Part shown: piece by piece, positions 25,557-35,299 of the stretch
Position numbering within the stretch: position 1 is the stretch's first letter
Layout of the letters: every line of letters begins with the position of its first letter
Origin: Dehalococcoidia bacterium
GTDB taxonomy: Bacteria > Chloroflexota > Dehalococcoidia > Dehalococcoidales > JAUVZA01
Assembly (NCBI GenBank): GCA_030602805.1
Contig: JAUVZA010000006.1
Coordinates: 1 to 36,748 of the forward strand
Length of the DNA: 36,748 bases
Reading direction: 5' to 3'
Position numbers and translations under genes: made by a program
The notes under the pieces: generated by a model
Told to the model about the DNA's origin: nothing
Seen by the model: only the letters and a program-made list of their open reading frames with translations
Database searches by the model: none

Positions 25557-26738
25557 ATGGCGGCAAAGCAATTCACATCGGCAGAGTGGAAGGCGATAAG
25601 GAAGACTTTGGACAAAGACCCAGAGAAATTTGGCTTGCCGAAACGAGTATATGGCTCTGTGACGCTGGGGTCGTTCAACATTCGTAAACTCGGATCCTTC
25701 CGAAATCGAAACCAGACTACCTGGGAATTTCTCGCTCACGTCTGCGAACACTTCGACCTTCTTGCACTACAGGAGATCCTGGATGACCTTAGCGGACTGA
25801 GGCGATTAATGAGCCTTCTTGGCCCCGACTTCGGGCTCGTTATTTCGGACACGACGGGGGCATTTCCGGGCAGGCGCGGACTGGCTGAGAGACTAGGCTT
25901 CATCTACAATCGGCGGCTTGTCGAGAGGACAGAGATAGCCACAGATATTACTTATGATAGGACTGAGATCCTCAAAACCCTGGCTCGTAACAGAGACACT
26001 ATCCGCCCAGTGATGAACCGATACGGGAAGTATCTCGAGAGTGTCAAAGCTTGGGAGGACAGCGGAAGGGCAGGTCCGAAGCCAACGGCACTGACGAAAG
26101 CGAAGCTCCGCATGCCTGTCTTCTTGACGTTCATCCGCCAGCCATTCTGCGCGGGCTTCAGGATTCGCGGTCATCCCGGCACAGAACCTTATGAGTTCAT
26201 GGCAGTCGATGCTCATCTTAACTATGGCGACCCTAAACATGACCCCAAGCAGGAGTTCTACGCCTTGATGAATTGGATCGTTGCCCGTGCCGGACAGAAA
26301 GGTAAGACTTACCACCCCAACTTCATCCTGCTCGGTGATCTCAATATGGACTTTGATGACCCTGAAAAAGATAAGGAAAGGCTGGAGAAAGACATCAAAG
26401 AGCTCAATGCGATAACGCAGGAGGGTGTCAGCGTCAATTTCCCCTTCCTTGACATTCACCCCGGCCAAAGTGAGGTCTTCCGGACAAATGCCAGGCTTTC
26501 CCAAACATATGATCAGATCGGGCTGTTCTCTTGGGATAAGCGGCTGCCCGCCTACAAGGATAATGAAACAATAATGAGCAAAAACCCGACGGGCCCCGAC
26601 TATGGCGTGTTTAACTTCGTCAAACTGTTTTCCGAAGCGTTGAAGGTGCCAGAATCTCAGTGGGAGGGTCTAATAGAAAGATTCCACCACAAGGTGAGCG
26701 ATCACATGCCTCTGTGGCTGAGGCTGCCTCTGCCTTAG
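25557..26738 (+). CDS. Endonuclease/exonuclease/phosphatase (EEP) family protein
   Basis: 393 residues, DNase I/exonuclease III-like fold. Seen: LGSFNIRKLGS (metal-binding Asn), LLALQEILDD (metal Glu), VDAHL, FILLGDLNMDF (GDxN), TYDQIGLFS and VSDHMPLWLRL with the catalytic Asp-His. There is no signal peptide. The ATG at 25557 has ggggagg 6 bases upstream and a promoter before it. Codon use is visibly richer in G/C-ending codons than the flanking genes, suggesting acquisition by transfer. Substrate (DNA, phospholipid or nucleotide) is not evident. It may be paired with the membrane-anchored gene downstream. Confidence 0.88.
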   Translation: MAAKQFTSAEWKAIRKTLDKDPEKFGLPKRVYGSVTLGSFNIRKLGSFRNRNQTTWEFLAHVCEHFDLLALQEILDDLSGLRRLMSLLGPDFGLVISDTTGAFPGRRGLAERLGFIYNRRLVERTEIATDITYDRTEILKTLARNRDTIRPVMNRYGKYLESVKAWEDSGRAGPKPTALTKAKLRMPVFLTFIRQPFCAGFRIRGHPGTEPYEFMAVDAHLNYGDPKHDPKQEFYALMNWIVARAGQKGKTYHPNFILLGDLNMDFDDPEKDKERLEKDIKELNAITQEGVSVNFPFLDIHPGQSEVFRTNARLSQTYDQIGLFSWDKRLPAYKDNETIMSKNPTGPDYGVFNFVKLFSEALKVPESQWEGLIERFHHKVSDHMPLWLRLPLP

Positions 26739-26817
26739 AGAAGATTCGCTTGCTCTGCGGTGCGCAGGGACAGTTCAGAACTGATTGCTGTGGCAACAAT
26801 ACACTTCTGGAGGAAAT

Positions 26818-27591
26818 ATGCTTGATAACGTGCTCTTAATAACTATTATCTTCATCATCGTCACTACCATCGTCGGCACTTTCATTAGCGGTCGAATTAG
26901 AGACCGATGCTTGACTAGCTTTCGTGACTTTATGGTTACCTTACTTGAAAAGAATGGTAAACGGGTTTGGGGGCATTTAACCCTGGAGGCGTCCGGGTTA
27001 GAATTACTATACTCGGAAGACTACCTGGATGAAGACCATATAGAGACCAGTTACATCCTCTTCAAAGAGGAGTACAACAATATCTATCTTCTTCTCAGGT
27101 TCCACAGCGAACTTAGTGAGGTAAACAAGCGCAAGCGAATCCAGGAGGTCAAAAGGGCCTATCACCCGTGGCCTCCACGCTTGCTGGCTCGGAAGGCGAG
27201 AAACGTCGTCAACACCTGTAAGGATGCGATTTTTGAGGTGCTGGGGGTGGCGATGACGCGAGCCAAGACGGCCAATCCAGCACTGGCAACGCTTGATTCA
27301 CAGCAAAAACACATTACGAAGCTTGAGAAAGATGTGGTTGGCTATCTTGGCAGGTCGTATGACCCTATCCTAGAGAAACACTTTGGGAAGCGGGTTGTTC
27401 TGGAGATTACAACAACTGACGGAGAGGTACAAGAATATGTTGGCATTTTTAAGGAGTACAGTTCAAAGTTTCTCCAGGTTATGGATGTCTCCTACCCGGA
27501 CGGAGGTCAGGAAAGACTCTGCGACATCATCGTGCCCCGAGCTCACGCATCTATTCGCCATGGAGCCGAAGCTTCACATAAAAGCAGTTGA
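26818..27591 (+). CDS. Membrane-anchored protein of unknown function
   Basis: 257 residues. One N-terminal transmembrane helix (NVLLITIIFIIVTTIVGTFI) leads to a basic, probably cytoplasmic, region rich in Lys/Arg. The last 60 residues (RVVLEITTTDGEVQEYVG...) look like a small beta-barrel, possibly Sm/SH3-like. No family recognised. ATG at 26818 with ctggagg 5 bases upstream; the ORF-track start 11 codons earlier has none. Lies 79 bases after the EEP gene on the same strand and shares its composition, so likely co-acquired. Confidence 0.75.
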   Translation: MLDNVLLITIIFIIVTTIVGTFISGRIRDRCLTSFRDFMVTLLEKNGKRVWGHLTLEASGLELLYSEDYLDEDHIETSYILFKEEYNNIYLLLRFHSELSEVNKRKRIQEVKRAYHPWPPRLLARKARNVVNTCKDAIFEVLGVAMTRAKTANPALATLDSQQKHITKLEKDVVGYLGRSYDPILEKHFGKRVVLEITTTDGEVQEYVGIFKEYSSKFLQVMDVSYPDGGQERLCDIIVPRAHASIRHGAEASHKSS

Positions 27592-27651
27592 ATCCGAGTC
27601 TAAGACTAGTCACAATAGGGTGTTTGAAGACATAGGGCAGGGAGGTGATCC

Positions 27652-27711
27652 ATGACATCAGCGCCAAGTGATCAGTTTATTGAACAGTCCGTCATTTTGT
27701 TCACCGCTTAA
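27652..27711 (+). CDS. Possible 19-residue ORF or gene-start relic
   Basis: ATG preceded by a very strong agggaggtgatcc, then 19 codons (MTSAPSDQFIEQSVILFTA) and TAA. Not recognised. It may be the stump of a truncated third gene of the EEP unit. Low confidence because of length. Confidence 0.25.
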   Translation: MTSAPSDQFIEQSVILFTA

Positions 27712-27768
27712 CAATGGGGCGAATTGTTTAATTTAGGTAACAAAAGTCCATAATGTGTGACCACGATA

Positions 27769-27804
27769 AAAAGGCTGGGTATCAGTGCTGATACCCAGCC
27801 TTTT
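27769..27804. terminator. Bidirectional intrinsic terminator
   Basis: Perfect 17-base stem AAAAGGCTGGGTATCAG with a 2-base loop and the complementary arm ending in TTTT. On the minus strand the stem is followed by five T residues. It separates the plus-strand EEP unit from the convergent DUF5679 gene and can serve both. Confidence 0.92.
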
Positions 27805-27824
27805 CCAGTCTGATGCCCTCTATG

Positions 27825-27965
27825 TTAGGCTTTTCCTATCCTGAACATTTTCGTCCCGCATGTGGGGCATAGACCCTGAGTTGCTGGTTTACCATTCTTC
27901 ATAGTTATTGCCCTGGCATCCTTCATTTCCCTCTTAGCACGGCACTTCACGCAGTATGCTTGCAT
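27825..27965 (-). CDS. DUF5679 zinc-ribbon protein (46 aa)
   Basis: Too short for the ORF track. From ATG at 27965: MQAYCVKCRAKREMKDARAI then TMKNGKPATQGLCPTCGTKMFRIGKA. Two CxxC pairs form a zinc ribbon, and the sequence matches the DUF5679 pattern known from Chloroflexota and others; function unknown. Strong gggagg upstream; terminated by the hairpin at 27769-27804. Confidence 0.88.
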   Translation of the reverse strand: MQAYCVKCRAKREMKDARAITMKNGKPATQGLCPTCGTKMFRIGKA

Positions 27966-28142
27966 CGATCAACCTCCCTTTTTGGTATGAATTATACACT
28001 ATTCTCTGCTGTGATGTCAATAGCTACACAACCCGGCCTGTCCCGGTATGCCATTTAGACGGGAATATGCTATGTAGGTATTCGCTTCGACAACACAGCC
28101 CGGCCAACTGGTAGCGGGGTTTGGCGCTAGTTATGCCACCAC

Positions 28143-28171
28143 TTGACAAAAATCTGCTCTTCGGCTATACT
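28143..28171 (+). promoter_or_regulatory. trp operon promoter
   Basis: TTGACA, 17-base spacer, TATACT, immediately upstream of the T-box leader. The 177 bases before it (27966-28142) show nothing recognised. Confidence 0.85.
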
Positions 28172-28177
28172 TATAGT

Positions 28178-28482
28178 TGTTTAGAAAACAGAATAAATAA
28201 AGGCTGGGAACGAGACTAGTATACCCCCAGCGAGGCTCAGAGAGCCGGGTAAGATGTGAGCCGGTGCCAGGCGCAGGGGTTGAATGGACTCGGGAGCTGC
28301 AAACCGAAAGGGATTTCCCCAAGTAGGCTTTGACGGAAAGGGTACCGTTATTAGAGCCCAGGGTATCGCTTCATAGAAGTGAAGCTGTACTTGAAAGAGA
28401 TGGTTGCCTAAGGCAGACGGCAATCAATTAGGGTGGCACCGCGAAGAATTAACCTCTCGCCCCTATGGGTGAGAGGTTTTTA
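28178..28482 (+). ncRNA. T-box leader responding to tRNA-Trp
   Basis: About 300-base untranslated leader. Seen in order: Stem I distal features (agagagccggg and gtgagccggtgcc), a specifier region gaaTGGactc with codon TGG at 28285-28287, the linker elements agtaggctttgacgg/ccgtta, the T-box core AGGGTGGCACCGCG at 28430-28443, and a terminator aacctctcgccc/gggtgagaggtt with a T-run at 28451-28482. Uncharged tRNA-Trp should pair with TGG and the core to form the antiterminator and allow trp transcription. Confidence 0.93.
28451..28482 (+). terminator. T-box regulated intrinsic terminator
   Basis: 12-pair hairpin with one G-T pair followed by TTTTTAT. It competes with the antiterminator that includes the AGGGTGGCACCGCG core. 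Confidence 0.88.
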
Positions 28483-28504
28483 TTTGTCATATCGGGGAGG
28501 TATT

Positions 28505-29977
28505 ATGTACTATCCAACGTTACAAGATGTTAAGAAACTTAGCCAGGACGGTAATGTGGTACCTATTTACCGTGAAATCGTTGCTGATCTCGAGACCCCG
28601 GTGTCTGCTTTTCTCAAAATCAATCGTGGTGGCTATTCCTTCCTTCTAGAAAGTGTTGAGGGTGGTGAACGTCTGGCCCGTTACAGCTTCATAGGCACCG
28701 AGCCCTATCGTGTACTTATTACTAAAGGAGAGAATAAGACCGATCCGCTCCCTCTCATTGCTGAGGAACTAGGCAGGTATAAGATAGTGCCAGTTAGTGA
28801 GCTTCCCAAGTTCTGCGGTGGTGCTATAGGCTATCTTAGTTATGAAACGGTGACTCGCTTCGAGGAGTTACCCTCTCCTGACCGCGCTCCCTTGGGCTTA
28901 CCCGAATCGCTATTCATGTTCGTGGATACTTTGCTTGTCTTTGACCATGTCACTTATAAGATTAAGGTCTTGAGCCATGTCCATCTAGATGGAGACATAC
29001 AGGAAGCATATCAAAAAGCAGTAGATAAGATAGACAACCTGGTGGAGAGATTGAACCAACCACTTAAGCCGAGCCAGCAGATGAACGCGGCTACTCGGTC
29101 TACAAGTGAGTCCAGGCTTTCCTCAAACTTCTCTAAGGAGGGGTTCGAGAAAAGTGTGCTTAAGATAAAGCAGTATATAACTGCTGGTGAGGCTATTCAG
29201 GTGGTCTTATCCCAACGCTTGGCCCAGCCTGCTGTTGCTGACCCCTTTGAAATCTACAGGGCACTACGTACCATCAATCCCTCGCCATATATGTTCTTCC
29301 TTGATTTTGCTGACTTTTACCTTATTGGGGCTTCCCCTGAGATTCTGGTAAGAGTAGAGGATGGTGTCGTAATAACCCGCCCTCTGGCTGGGACTAGGCC
29401 ACGGGGGAAAAGCCTGGCTGAGGATGCTATGTTGGAACAGGAACTTCGCAGTGATGAAAAGGAGCGTGCTGAACACATTATGCTGGTGGACTTGGGGCGC
29501 AATGACATCGGGCGCGTGAGCGAGCCCGGCACCGTTGAAGTCAGTGAACTGATGGAGGTGGAACGTTACTCCCATGTTATGCACCTCGTTACCCATGTTC
29601 AGGGTAAGCTACGGCGTGACATGAGCGCCTTCGATGCTTTGCGAGCTTGTTTTCCGGCTGGTACTGTCTCTGGGGCTCCAAAAATCCGGGCTATGGAAAT
29701 AATCGCTGAGCTTGAGCCTGAGAAAAGGGGGCCGTATGCCGGAGCTGTAGGCTACTTCTCATTCTCAGGCAATATGGACATGGCCATAGCCATAAGAACT
29801 ATGGTGGTAACCAAAGGTATTGCCTATACGCAGGCAGGAGGTGGCATTGTCTACGACAGTGTACCTGAACGTGAATATGAAGAAACTATGAACAAGGCGC
29901 AGGCGCTACTTAAAGCTATCCGCCAGGCGGAGAGTTCAAACCTGATACCCGGGAGGAATCATGCTGCTACTAGTTGA
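28505..29977 (+). CDS. trpE: Anthranilate synthase component I
   Basis: Aminates and aromatises chorismate to anthranilate, using ammonia from TrpG. 490 residues from the ATG at 28505, which has ggggagg; the ORF-track start lies inside the T-box and terminator and is rejected. Seen: the tryptophan feedback motif [56 protein letters not shown] and the chorismate-binding [16 protein letters not shown]. Overlaps trpG by 17 bases. Confidence 0.97.
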   Translation: MYYPTLQDVKKLSQDGNVVPIYREIVADLETPVSAFLKINRGGYSFLLESVEGGERLARYSFIGTEPYRVLITKGENKTDPLPLIAEELGRYKIVPVSELPKFCGGAIGYLSYETVTRFEELPSPDRAPLGLPESLFMFVDTLLVFDHVTYKIKVLSHVHLDGDIQEAYQKAVDKIDNLVERLNQPLKPSQQMNAATRSTSESRLSSNFSKEGFEKSVLKIKQYITAGEAIQVVLSQRLAQPAVADPFEIYRALRTINPSPYMFFLDFADFYLIGASPEILVRVEDGVVITRPLAGTRPRGKSLAEDAMLEQELRSDEKERAEHIMLVDLGRNDIGRVSEPGTVEVSELMEVERYSHVMHLVTHVQGKLRRDMSAFDALRACFPAGTVSGAPKIRAMEIIAELEPEKRGPYAGAVGYFSFSGNMDMAIAIRTMVVTKGIAYTQAGGGIVYDSVPEREYEETMNKAQALLKAIRQAESSNLIPGRNHAATS

Positions 29978-30542
29978 TAACTACGATAGCTTCACCTATA
30001 ACCTATTTCAATACTTGAGTGAGTTGGGTGAGGAGGTAATGGTAGTGCGCAATGATAAGACCACTCTTGAGGAGATTGATAGGATGAAGCCACAGCGGCT
30101 CGTTATCTCACCTGGACCGTCGACACCGCTGCGGGCTGGTATCTCCAACGAGGTCATCAAACATTTCGGGCCTACCTTACCAATACTTGGCGTCTGCCTA
30201 GGGCACCAGTGTATTGGTTATAGCTATGGTGGCTTAATTGGGCAAGCTAAGGAGATAATGCATGGCAAGTCGTCTCTAATATATCATAACCGCCAGGGAG
30301 TGCTGGCTGGGCTACCTAATCCGTTCTCCGCTATTCGCTACCACTCATTGGTGGTGCTGCCTGGCGGAATCCCCGACTGCCTTGAAGTAACGGCATGGAC
30401 GGATGACGGCACTATTATGGGTCTGCGGCATCGCCGCTACCCGGTAGAGGGCGTCCAGTTTCACCCCGAATCGTTTATGACTGAAGTAGGGAAGGATTTA
30501 TTAAGAAATTTTCTAGCAAAGAGGAGAAATAAGCATGATTAG
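29961..30542 (+). CDS. trpG: Anthranilate synthase glutamine amidotransferase component
   Basis: 193 residues, class I amidotransferase supplying ammonia to TrpE. Seen: [26 protein letters not shown], nucleophile C79 in LGVCLGHQCIGY, and VEGVQFHPESF with the catalytic His-Glu. Not fused to TrpD. Its Shine-Dalgarno is inside trpE (17-base overlap), and its end overlaps trpD by 8 bases. Confidence 0.97.
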   Translation: MLLLVDNYDSFTYNLFQYLSELGEEVMVVRNDKTTLEEIDRMKPQRLVISPGPSTPLRAGISNEVIKHFGPTLPILGVCLGHQCIGYSYGGLIGQAKEIMHGKSSLIYHNRQGVLAGLPNPFSAIRYHSLVVLPGGIPDCLEVTAWTDDGTIMGLRHRRYPVEGVQFHPESFMTEVGKDLLRNFLAKRRNKHD

Positions 30543-31557
30543 AGAAGCTATTGGAGCTTTAGTATCTGGAAATTCGCTAACCGTGGAGGAGGCAGCCTCG
30601 GTTATGGAAGAGATAATGGGGGGCGAGGTCACCCCGGCTCAATTTGGTGCCTTTGTCACTGCACTCAGGCTCAAGGGAGAAACCGTTGATGAAATCACTG
30701 GCTTGGCTAAGACGATGAGGGCTAAAGCCATTCCAGTAACCATTGCCGAGCCGGTAGTGGATACCTGTGGCACTGGTGGTGATGGTTCACACACCTTCAA
30801 TATCTCCACTGCGGCTGCCTTTGTCGCTGCTGGAGCCGGGCTTAAGGTAGCCAAGCACGGCAACCGCGCTATGAGTAGTCAGTGTGGCAGCGCTGATGTA
30901 TTAGAGGCGTTAGGAGTCAAAATCGACCTTAATGCCGAACAGGTGCAGCGGTGCTTACAGGAAGTAGGGATAGGCTTCATGTTCGCTCCGATATTCCACC
31001 CGGCTATGAAACATGCGTCTGCTCCCAGGCGTGAGATTGGAATTCGCACCGTGTTTAATATCATCGGTCCGCTGACTAACCCGGCTGGTGCCAAGGCTCA
31101 GGTGCTTGGTGTTGCCGACGAATCGCTGGTGGAGAAGCTAGCCCTGGTACTGCAAAGTCTGGGCTGTCATCACGCCCTGGTCGTCCATGGTGAGGACGGT
31201 TTGGACGAAATCACGGTTACCGGGAAAACCCAGGTCTGCGAGCTCAAAGACGGTCGTATCAAGAGCTATTCTATTAGTCCTGAGGACTTCGGCTTATCTC
31301 GGGCTAGCTTAGATAATCTGAAAGGTGGCACTATTGATGAAAACGCTGCCCTGTTGCGTAGAATCCTAGCCGATGCCCCAGGTCCTCGGCGGGATGTGGT
31401 GTTAATGAATACTGCTGCGGCTCTAGTTGTTGGAGATAGGGTGGAAACGCTTAGGCAGGGGGCAGCCTTAGCTAAAGAAGTAATAGACGGCGGTCATGCC
31501 TTGGCCAAACTAGAACAACTAATTGAGTTTAGTCAAAGCTTCATCCAGAAGGCATAG
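30535..31557 (+). CDS. trpD: Anthranilate phosphoribosyltransferase
   Basis: Attaches PRPP-derived ribose-5-phosphate to anthranilate. 340 residues. Seen: DTCGTGGDGSHTFNISTAAAF (PRPP loop), KHGNRAMSSQCGSADVLEALG, and TVFNIIGPLTNPA. gaggag lies upstream of the ATG; one base separates its stop from the trpC start. Confidence 0.97.
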   Translation: MIREAIGALVSGNSLTVEEAASVMEEIMGGEVTPAQFGAFVTALRLKGETVDEITGLAKTMRAKAIPVTIAEPVVDTCGTGGDGSHTFNISTAAAFVAAGAGLKVAKHGNRAMSSQCGSADVLEALGVKIDLNAEQVQRCLQEVGIGFMFAPIFHPAMKHASAPRREIGIRTVFNIIGPLTNPAGAKAQVLGVADESLVEKLALVLQSLGCHHALVVHGEDGLDEITVTGKTQVCELKDGRIKSYSISPEDFGLSRASLDNLKGGTIDENAALLRRILADAPGPRRDVVLMNTAAALVVGDRVETLRQGAALAKEVIDGGHALAKLEQLIEFSQSFIQKA

Positions 31558-31558
31558 A

Positions 31559-32335
31559 ATGATTTTAGACCAAATAGTAGCCGATAATAGGCTGGAACTT
31601 GAGACTAGAAAGGACAGCTTCCCTTTGGAGGAGCTGCGAAGGGTAGCCCTGGAGCAGCCTCTACCCCTCGACTTCGCTTCGGCTCTGCGTGGTGAGCGTG
31701 TTCAGCTCATCACCGAGGTTAAGAAAGCGTCACCCTCTCGGGGTGTCATCCGTTCTGATTTCAACCCAGCGGAGATAGCCCAGACCTACGCCAGTAATGG
31801 AGCTTCGGCTATATCGGTACTAACCGAGGCTAAATACTTCCGGGGTAACATCAACCACCTGAGAGACATCAGAAAGGCACTGGGAAATAAGAGTTTGCCT
31901 CTGCTCAGAAAGGATTTCATTCATGACCCCTATCAGGTGTACGAGTCTCGGGCTTATGGTGCTGATAGCTTGCTACTCATCGTAGCCATCTTGAGACCCG
32001 AAAAGTTACAGGAGCTTCTGCGGCTGAGTCACGAGTTGGGCATGGACTGCTTGGTAGAGGTACACGATGAAGCCGAGCTTAAGATTGCCCTGAGGAGCCA
32101 AGCCAAGGTCATCGGCATCAATAACCGGAACCTGCGCACCTTTACTGTGGACCTGACTACCACCGAGCGTCTACGACCGCTTATCCCGGCGGATAGAATA
32201 GTGGTCAGCGAAAGTGGTATAAAAGACCGCAGCGACATGGAAAAGCTGAGGAAGTGGGGTGTTGATGCAGTTCTTATTGGCGAATCGCTACTATCTGCGC
32301 CCAATATCGCAGCTAAGATGAAGGAGCTATTGTGA
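31559..32335 (+). CDS. trpC: Indole-3-glycerol phosphate synthase
   Basis: 258 residues, TIM barrel, closes the indole ring. Seen: [48 protein letters not shown] and [13 protein letters not shown]. The start is the ATG at 31559, one base after the trpD stop, with agaagg upstream; the longer ORF-track start would overlap trpD. Stop overlaps trpF (GTGA). Confidence 0.97.
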   Translation: MILDQIVADNRLELETRKDSFPLEELRRVALEQPLPLDFASALRGERVQLITEVKKASPSRGVIRSDFNPAEIAQTYASNGASAISVLTEAKYFRGNINHLRDIRKALGNKSLPLLRKDFIHDPYQVYESRAYGADSLLLIVAILRPEKLQELLRLSHELGMDCLVEVHDEAELKIALRSQAKVIGINNRNLRTFTVDLTTTERLRPLIPADRIVVSESGIKDRSDMEKLRKWGVDAVLIGESLLSAPNIAAKMKELL

Positions 32336-32982
32336 CCAAGGTCAAGATTTGTGGGCTATCTGAGATAGAGCATGCTTTAGTGGCAGGCAGGGCTGGTGCC
32401 GATTTTATAGGGCTGGTTTTTGCCTCCAGTCGACGTCAGGTCTCTGCCGAAAAGGCATTACAATTAGTTGAAGCAGTTCATAGTCAGAGACCCTGCCCGG
32501 CTGTGGTTGGTGTTTTTGCGAATGCAGTAGCTCAGGAGGTTAGCCACATTGCCGACTACTGCCGATTGGACTGGGTGCAGCTCAGCGGCGATGAAAGCTG
32601 GCAATATTGCCAGGAGATTAAGCGACCAATTATCAAGGCTGTTCATGTATCAGCCAGTAGAACGGCTGAGGAAATCCTAGACGAGATAGAGGTGGGTTAT
32701 CAGTTATGCTTAAAATATGACCTTATTTGCCTTCTTGATTCAAGGGTCAGGAACGCTTATGGTGGAACGGGTGAGGCCTTTGACTGGCAATTAGCTGAGG
32801 AGGTATCGGCCAGATTCCCAGTGATTATTGCCGGTGGACTTACTTCGGCGAATGTTGGTCATCTGGTCAGGGAGGTTCGGCCCTGGGGGGTTGATGTCTC
32901 CACAGGCATAGAGACACGTGGTCAAAAAGACGTTTCAAAAATTAGGGCCTTTATCGAGGCGGTGAGAAAAGCCGAGAGGTAG
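32332..32982 (+). CDS. trpF: Phosphoribosylanthranilate isomerase
   Basis: 216 residues, TIM barrel isomerase. Seen: [12 protein letters not shown] with the catalytic cysteine, [38 protein letters not shown] with the catalytic aspartate, and [16 protein letters not shown] start overlaps the trpC stop by 4 bases. Confidence 0.96.
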   Translation: MTKVKICGLSEIEHALVAGRAGADFIGLVFASSRRQVSAEKALQLVEAVHSQRPCPAVVGVFANAVAQEVSHIADYCRLDWVQLSGDESWQYCQEIKRPIIKAVHVSASRTAEEILDEIEVGYQLCLKYDLICLLDSRVRNAYGGTGEAFDWQLAEEVSARFPVIIAGGLTSANVGHLVREVRPWGVDVSTGIETRGQKDVSKIRAFIEAVRKAER

Positions 32983-32999
32983 GCAGAAGGAGGTCGTTA

Positions 33000-34187
33000 T
33001 TGCTGCCGGATAACAGGGGATACTTTGGAGACTATGGGGGGCGGTTTGTCCCTGAGACGCTGATGCCGGTCCTAGATGAGCTGGCGGCAGCCTACCAGGA
33101 GGCAAAGGCTGACGTTGCCTTCTGGGATCAGTTTGACTCATTGTCTCGTGATTATTCAGGAAGACCGACACCACTCTACCTAGCTGAAAGACTAACTAAG
33201 CACTGCGGTGGTGCCCGCATCTTTCTTAAGCGGGAGGACTTGGCTCATACCGGAGCCCATAAGATTAACAATGCTCTGGGGCAGGGTCTTCTTGCCCGGA
33301 GAATGGGAAAGCAGAGAATCATTGCCGAGACTGGGGCTGGGCAGCACGGGGTGGCTACTGCTGCCGTATGTGCCATGCTGGGGCTGGAGTGCATCATTTA
33401 CATGGGTGCGGAAGATGTAAGACGTCAGTCACTTAATGTCTTCCGGATGAAGCTAATGGGCGCCGAGGTAAGGCCGGTCTCCGGGGGAAGCCGAACACTA
33501 AAGGATGCCATCAACGAGGCGATAAGAGATTGGGTAACCAATGCCAGGGATACATACTACCTCCTCGGCTCAGTCGTGGGTCCCCATCCCTATCCCATGA
33601 TGGTGCGGGATTTCCAGTCGATAATCGGTAAGGAAACGAGGCAGCAGGTACTGGATAAATCGGGCCGCCTGCCTGACTATATAATTGCCTGCGTCGGCGG
33701 TGGTAGTAATGCCATTGGTATCTTCTATCCCTTTTTGAATGATAAAGCTGTTAAGCTTGTCGGAGTAGAGGCTGCTGGTAGAGGGCTTGAGACTGGGGAG
33801 CACGCCGCTCCATTAATGGCTGGAGAAGTAGGAGTACTCCATGGGGCAAAATCTTATATTCTCCAGGACAGTGAGGGGCAGATTAGAGAGACACACAGTA
33901 TCTCTGCCGGGCTGGATTACCCGGGAGTCGGCCCTGAGCACAGTTATCTCAAGGACACCGGACGTGCTACCTATGTGGCAGTAAGCGATGATGAAGCGCT
34001 TGACGGCTTTCAGCTGCTGTGCCAGACTGAGGGCATTATCCCAGCACTGGAACCAGCTCACGCCATATTCTATGCTGCCAGGATAGCCGGTTCGCTAGAT
34101 AAGGAGCAAATCATCGTAGTTAACCTCTCTGGGCGCGGTGATAAGGATATGGATATCGTAGTTGAAGCACTGGGGGTAAAGCCTTGA
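33000..34187 (+). CDS. trpB: Tryptophan synthase beta chain
   Basis: PLP enzyme joining indole and serine. 395 residues, TrpB1 type. Seen: [32 protein letters not shown] lysine K88 in [26 protein letters not shown], and the phosphate-binding [11 protein letters not shown] at 33000 has aaggagg 6 bases away. Overlaps trpA by 4 bases (TTGA). Confidence 0.97.
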   Translation: MLPDNRGYFGDYGGRFVPETLMPVLDELAAAYQEAKADVAFWDQFDSLSRDYSGRPTPLYLAERLTKHCGGARIFLKREDLAHTGAHKINNALGQGLLARRMGKQRIIAETGAGQHGVATAAVCAMLGLECIIYMGAEDVRRQSLNVFRMKLMGAEVRPVSGGSRTLKDAINEAIRDWVTNARDTYYLLGSVVGPHPYPMMVRDFQSIIGKETRQQVLDKSGRLPDYIIACVGGGSNAIGIFYPFLNDKAVKLVGVEAAGRGLETGEHAAPLMAGEVGVLHGAKSYILQDSEGQIRETHSISAGLDYPGVGPEHSYLKDTGRATYVAVSDDEALDGFQLLCQTEGIIPALEPAHAIFYAARIAGSLDKEQIIVVNLSGRGDKDMDIVVEALGVKP

Positions 34188-34981
34188 GCCGTATAGCTTC
34201 CGTTTTTAAGCAACCAGCTCACAAAGCTCTTATACCCTATATTACTGTAGGTTACCCCAGCCTTGAAGCCACCTTGGAGGTAGTTCCTGTTCTTGCCAGC
34301 AGCGGTTGCGATATAGTGGAGCTGGGGATACCCTTCTCCGACCCCCTGGCTGACGGAGTCACCATACAAAAGGCAAGCTTTTGTGCCCGGAAGAATGGAG
34401 TTACCCCTCACCTTTGCTTTGAAGTAGCCAGTAAGTTAAGTCAAAAGGTTGACATACCATTAGTGTTTATGACCTATTTTAATCCGGTCTTTAGTTATGG
34501 TCTTGAAGAATTCTGTAGTGCCTGTAACAGGGCTGGTATTGATGGCCTAATCATTCCAGACTTACCCCCAGAGGAAGGCTCAGAGCTGGAGGCGAGCACA
34601 CAAAAGCAAGGGCTCGACCTCATTTACCTCCTGGCTCCGACCAGTACTGAAACACGCATAAGACTGGTCACTCAGAGGTCTCAAGGATTCATATACTTGG
34701 TTTCAGTGACTGGCGTTACGGGGGCTAGGGACAGATTACCCGCGGATTTAGAGGCATTTGTGGGCAGGGTGAGGCAGGTAGCCACCCAGCCACTTTGTGT
34801 TGGGTTCGGGATATCTACTCCAGAGCAGGCAAGTCGGGTGGCCCGGATAGCTGACGGGGTGATTGTGGGTAGCCGAATAGTTCAGTATATGGAAGCTGAC
34901 GATAGCTTGCTATCAGTGGGTAATTTCATAAAAGGGTTAAGGCATGTTCTTGATGAGTTGCCTGGGGAAGAAAAGCGATAA
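34184..34981 (+). CDS. trpA: Tryptophan synthase alpha chain
   Basis: Cleaves indole-3-glycerol phosphate and channels indole to TrpB. 265 residues. Seen: [18 protein letters not shown] with the catalytic glutamate, [12 protein letters not shown] with the catalytic aspartate, [12 protein letters not shown] and [12 protein letters not shown] start overlaps the trpB stop. Last gene of the operon; the 200 bases after it hold no gene and no clear plus-strand terminator. Confidence 0.97.
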   Translation: MSRIASVFKQPAHKALIPYITVGYPSLEATLEVVPVLASSGCDIVELGIPFSDPLADGVTIQKASFCARKNGVTPHLCFEVASKLSQKVDIPLVFMTYFNPVFSYGLEEFCSACNRAGIDGLIIPDLPPEEGSELEASTQKQGLDLIYLLAPTSTETRIRLVTQRSQGFIYLVSVTGVTGARDRLPADLEAFVGRVRQVATQPLCVGFGISTPEQASRVARIADGVIVGSRIVQYMEADDSLLSVGNFIKGLRHVLDELPGEEKR

Positions 34982-35111
34982 AGGTAATCAGAAAGGTAGG
35001 TGGCATGCTGCTGTTACCATCAAACAGCTGCCCAGAATGTGCAGTTGAGGTAACAAAAGCTTGAATTGTTCAATAGAGATAGGAAATAACCCCTCCCGTG
35101 GCGTGGTAAAT

Positions 35112-35149
35112 AAAAAAGGGGATCGGAGTTTTACCCCCGGACCCCCTTA
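35112..35149 (-). terminator. Intrinsic terminator of the 38-aa zinc ribbon gene
   Basis: On the minus strand, AAGGGGgTCcGG pairs with CCGAtCCCCTT around a short loop and is followed by TTTTTTATTT. One mismatch and one bulge. Confidence 0.65.
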
Positions 35150-35182
35150 GTAATATACTACTAGTAAACTTTACGGCTTTTT

Positions 35183-35299
35183 TCATTCCTCCTTGTGCTT
35201 CCAAACGTGACCACACTTCAGACACTTAAAGATAATTTTATCACGGTTCTCAGTCTCTGTACTTCCACACTTGGGGCACTTGAGTAGAAATGACCTCAT
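35183..35299 (-). CDS. Small zinc-ribbon protein (38 aa)
   Basis: Missing from the ORF track. From ATG at 35299: MRSFLLKCPKCGS ... IIFKCLKCGHVWKHKEE, with two CxxC pairs in a rubredoxin/zinc-ribbon arrangement. aaggagg lies 4 bases upstream and a terminator follows, so it is an independent small gene. It could bind nucleic acid or protein; no function is assigned. Confidence 0.82.
   Translation of the reverse strand: MRSFLLKCPKCGSTETENRDKIIFKCLKCGHVWKHKEE

Noticed and set aside
28433-28504. 24-codon upstream extension of trpE
   Set aside because: It lies in the T-box core and terminator and has no ribosome site; the ATG at 28505 does.
34982-35060. Terminator after trpA
   Set aside because: A GGCA/GCTGTT hairpin can be drawn but has a 4-base bulge and no T-run.
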